Of a DNA stretch of 36,272 nt, positions 35,133-36,272 are shown in pieces. Under the pieces are notes generated by a model, which saw only the letters and a program-made list of their open reading frames with translations, made no database searches and was not told where the DNA came from. Source of the stretch: a virus. How positions within the stretch are numbered: position 1 is the stretch's first letter; each line of letters starts with the position of its first letter. The stretch covers positions 1 through 36,272 of IMG/VR virus record IMGVR_UViG_3300028536_000028. One strand, written 5' to 3'. Made by a program: the position numbers and the translations under genes.

Positions 35133-35947
35133 GACAGCTGGGTCCTCCGTTTTCCGGTGACCGCCGGGTCTTGGTCGTCAACGATCGAAAGACGGCCTAG
35201 ACGCGGCTCAGCCGGGTTTTCGTGGGCACCGGCGTTGAGCCACGAGCTGGCGTGTTTCACGAACCGCGCCTCGGTGCCGCGCTTTTCCTCGGCGTAGCGC
35301 CGCGCGCCGGCCAGGAGCTCGTCCGGTTTCACGCCGCGCTTGAGCGCCGCCCGGTAGGCCCGCTCGGCGATCCGCTTGTCGACCTTGCGCGGGTAGGCCG
35401 CCCAGAACGCGGGGAAGCCGTCGGGGGTCTCAGCGAGCGGAGCGAGTGAGCGTTCTTTTAACTCCTTTCCTTTCCTTTCCGGGGTGGATCCCCCAGTGAT
35501 CTGTGGTTGAGCGCGCGTAGATCCGTCATGGTTGGAGCCATGAGCTTTCACTGAATGTTCAGTGATCTGTGGTGCGGAGTTGCCAGGTGGTGGTGTGAAC
35601 GGTGGCGGAGGAGGCAGTGAACTGTCCTGCGCGCGGTTAATCCGCTGGTGGCGGGTGAAGTGGGTGATCACGGCGAAGGTCTGCGTGATCGACTCGCCGG
35701 TGACGGTATACACGTAAACCCGACCAGACTTCTCAAGTTCGGTCATCAGACCGGACACTTCGTTGGTGCCCAGGTCTTCGTCGTACGGGAAGACCTTCGA
35801 CTTGAGGTAGGCCGCAGACCAGCGAAGCCGCGCCTCGTCGTCGGCGAAGTTCCACGTGCCGATGAACAGCAACCGGGCGTCCCGGGACAACGAACCCATG
35901 AGCTCGTCGTCCCAGAACTCCGGCTTCACGGTGCGAATACGGGCCAT
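35129..35947 (-). CDS. DnaD/gpO-like replication initiation protein
   Basis: A 272-residue product from ATG 35947 (overlaps a leader ORF stop as TGATG). The N-terminus (MARIRTVKPEFWDDELMGSL, SRDARLLFIGTWNFADDEAR) is the winged-helix domain of phage replication proteins. A long Pro-rich linker (about 105-165) follows, then PAFWAAYPRKVDKRIAERAY, KALKRG-like helix and FVKHASSWLNAG, the helical C-domain of DnaT/gpO-like proteins that contacts the helicase. It probably binds the origin and loads the helicase encoded downstream. Confidence 0.85.
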   Translation of the reverse strand: MARIRTVKPEFWDDELMGSLSRDARLLFIGTWNFADDEARLRWSAAYLKSKVFPYDEDLGTNEVSGLMTELEKSGRVYVYTVTGESITQTFAVITHFTRHQRINRAQDSSLPPPPPFTPPPGNSAPQITEHSVKAHGSNHDGSTRAQPQITGGSTPERKGKELKERSLAPLAETPDGFPAFWAAYPRKVDKRIAERAYRAALKRGVKPDELLAGARRYAEEKRGTEARFVKHASSWLNAGAHENPAEPRLGRLSIVDDQDPAVTGKRRTQLS

Positions 35948-35994
35948 CAGACGGTCACCCGTCCTGGCCGCTGTGCATAGCGGGGAGCGGTCAT
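35947..35994 (-). CDS. 15-residue leader peptide
   Basis: ATG 35994, with GGAGG 6-7 bases upstream, opens MTAPRYAQRPGRVTV and stops at 35949-35947, where TGATG overlaps the start of the DnaD/gpO-like gene. Strong ribosome site and exact stop-start overlap suggest a translational leader rather than a functional peptide. Short and Arg/Pro-rich, it could respond to stalling. Confidence 0.4.
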   Translation of the reverse strand: MTAPRYAQRPGRVTV

Positions 35995-36029
35995 CAGCTG
36001 GCCTCCTCTCGTGTGTGGGGGCGGTTGGG

Positions 36030-36272
36030 TCAGATGGGTTCTGGAACCTGGATCCGGCCGTACGCGCCGACGATCACCGACAACTTGACCCGCTTCTGCC
36101 CGCGGCGCCACGCGTTCCACGCCTCGAAGATCAGCGCCAGGCATTCCTGGCGGTACGCCCAGGAGCCCCGCCCCACGGTGTGCTCGGCGCGGTAGAGCCG
36201 CCGGTGCAGCGCCAGGATCGGGCTGTTCTGGTCCTGGCCGGCCAGTGAGGACAGCGCGTCGAAGAACGCCAC
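36030..36272 (-). CDS. Partial gene at the window edge, unknown function
   Basis: The frame is open to the window edge, so the N-terminus is probably missing. The visible 80 residues contain LHRRLYRAEHTVGRGSWAYR, CLALIFEAWNAWRRG and KRVKLSVIVGAYGRIQVPEP. The helical pattern and the closing beta strand could belong to a recombination or replication protein, but I do not recognise the family. It stops 36 bases before the leader ATG, behind a GAGGAGG ribosome site. Confidence 0.45.
   Translation of the reverse strand: MAFFDALSSLAGQDQNSPILALHRRLYRAEHTVGRGSWAYRQECLALIFEAWNAWRRGQKRVKLSVIVGAYGRIQVPEPI

Noticed and set aside
33930-35297. Plus-strand open frame of 455 codons
   Set aside because: Antisense of the helicase gene; low-complexity Arg/Gly/Val composition.
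1-36272. CRISPR array, insertion sequence or toxin-antitoxin pair
   Set aside because: No regular repeat-spacer pattern, no transposase and no clear toxin or antitoxin family was seen on either strand.

Overview
The window looks like part of the genome of a long-tailed tailed phage (siphovirus), or a prophage of that kind, from a high-GC actinobacterium. Evidence: high GC throughout, frequent GTG starts, long chains of genes joined by ATGA/GTGA/TGATG overlaps, a complete HK97-type head and tail module, and small zinc-finger and lipoprotein families typical of actinobacteriophages. No integrase, lysis cassette, rRNA or CRISPR array is visible, so lifestyle and host genus stay open.

Left part (1-16.5 kb, minus strand, read right to left): the late structural operon. 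Three small genes lead into the large terminase, then a Mu gp29-like portal, a papain-like cysteine peptidase homologue, a MuF-like head protein, a protease/scaffold fusion, decoration protein, major capsid, connectors, major tail protein, two tail assembly chaperone frames and the start of a tape measure protein that leaves the window. A single plus-strand zinc-binding gene (13970-14176) with its own weak promoter and hairpins sits between terminase and portal like a moron.

Middle part (16.5-27.3 kb, mostly plus strand): an accessory region of small genes, a tRNA-Ser(CGA), a candidate structured RNA, an array of GGTGACCGGT repeats, an ArdC-type anti-restriction protein and a zinc-finger/OB-like protein. 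Its most striking property is a repeated promoter cassette, seen seven times. It has two 15-bp dyads (GTCYRS-N3-RTTGAC over the -35 and GTCTAN-N3-STRGAC over the -10) set 31 bp apart (30 in one copy). In four copies the start ATG lies 6 bases after the -10, and in one copy 8 bases after it, which predicts leaderless mRNAs. This looks like a regulon under one dimeric, cooperatively binding phage regulator. Two small helical proteins (19905-20246 and 26953-27294) are candidate regulators, by inference only. A divergent gene pair with a 56-bp spacer (19651-20246) may be a genetic switch, and a neighbouring zinc-finger gene is broken by one in-frame TAA.

Right part (27.5-36.3 kb, minus strand): a tightly overlapping operon. 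From the right edge it holds a partial gene, a 15-codon leader ORF, a DnaD/gpO-like replication protein, a helicase with a DnaB-type N-domain and a RepA-like ATPase, a RusA-like resolvase, a PadR-like regulator, a lipoprotein, several membrane and zinc-binding small proteins, a DnaQ-like exonuclease and, after a hairpin, a zinc/HTH protein and a few unknowns. The convergent gap at 27.3-27.5 kb holds a strong terminator and an unexpected DtxR/IdeR-type iron box.
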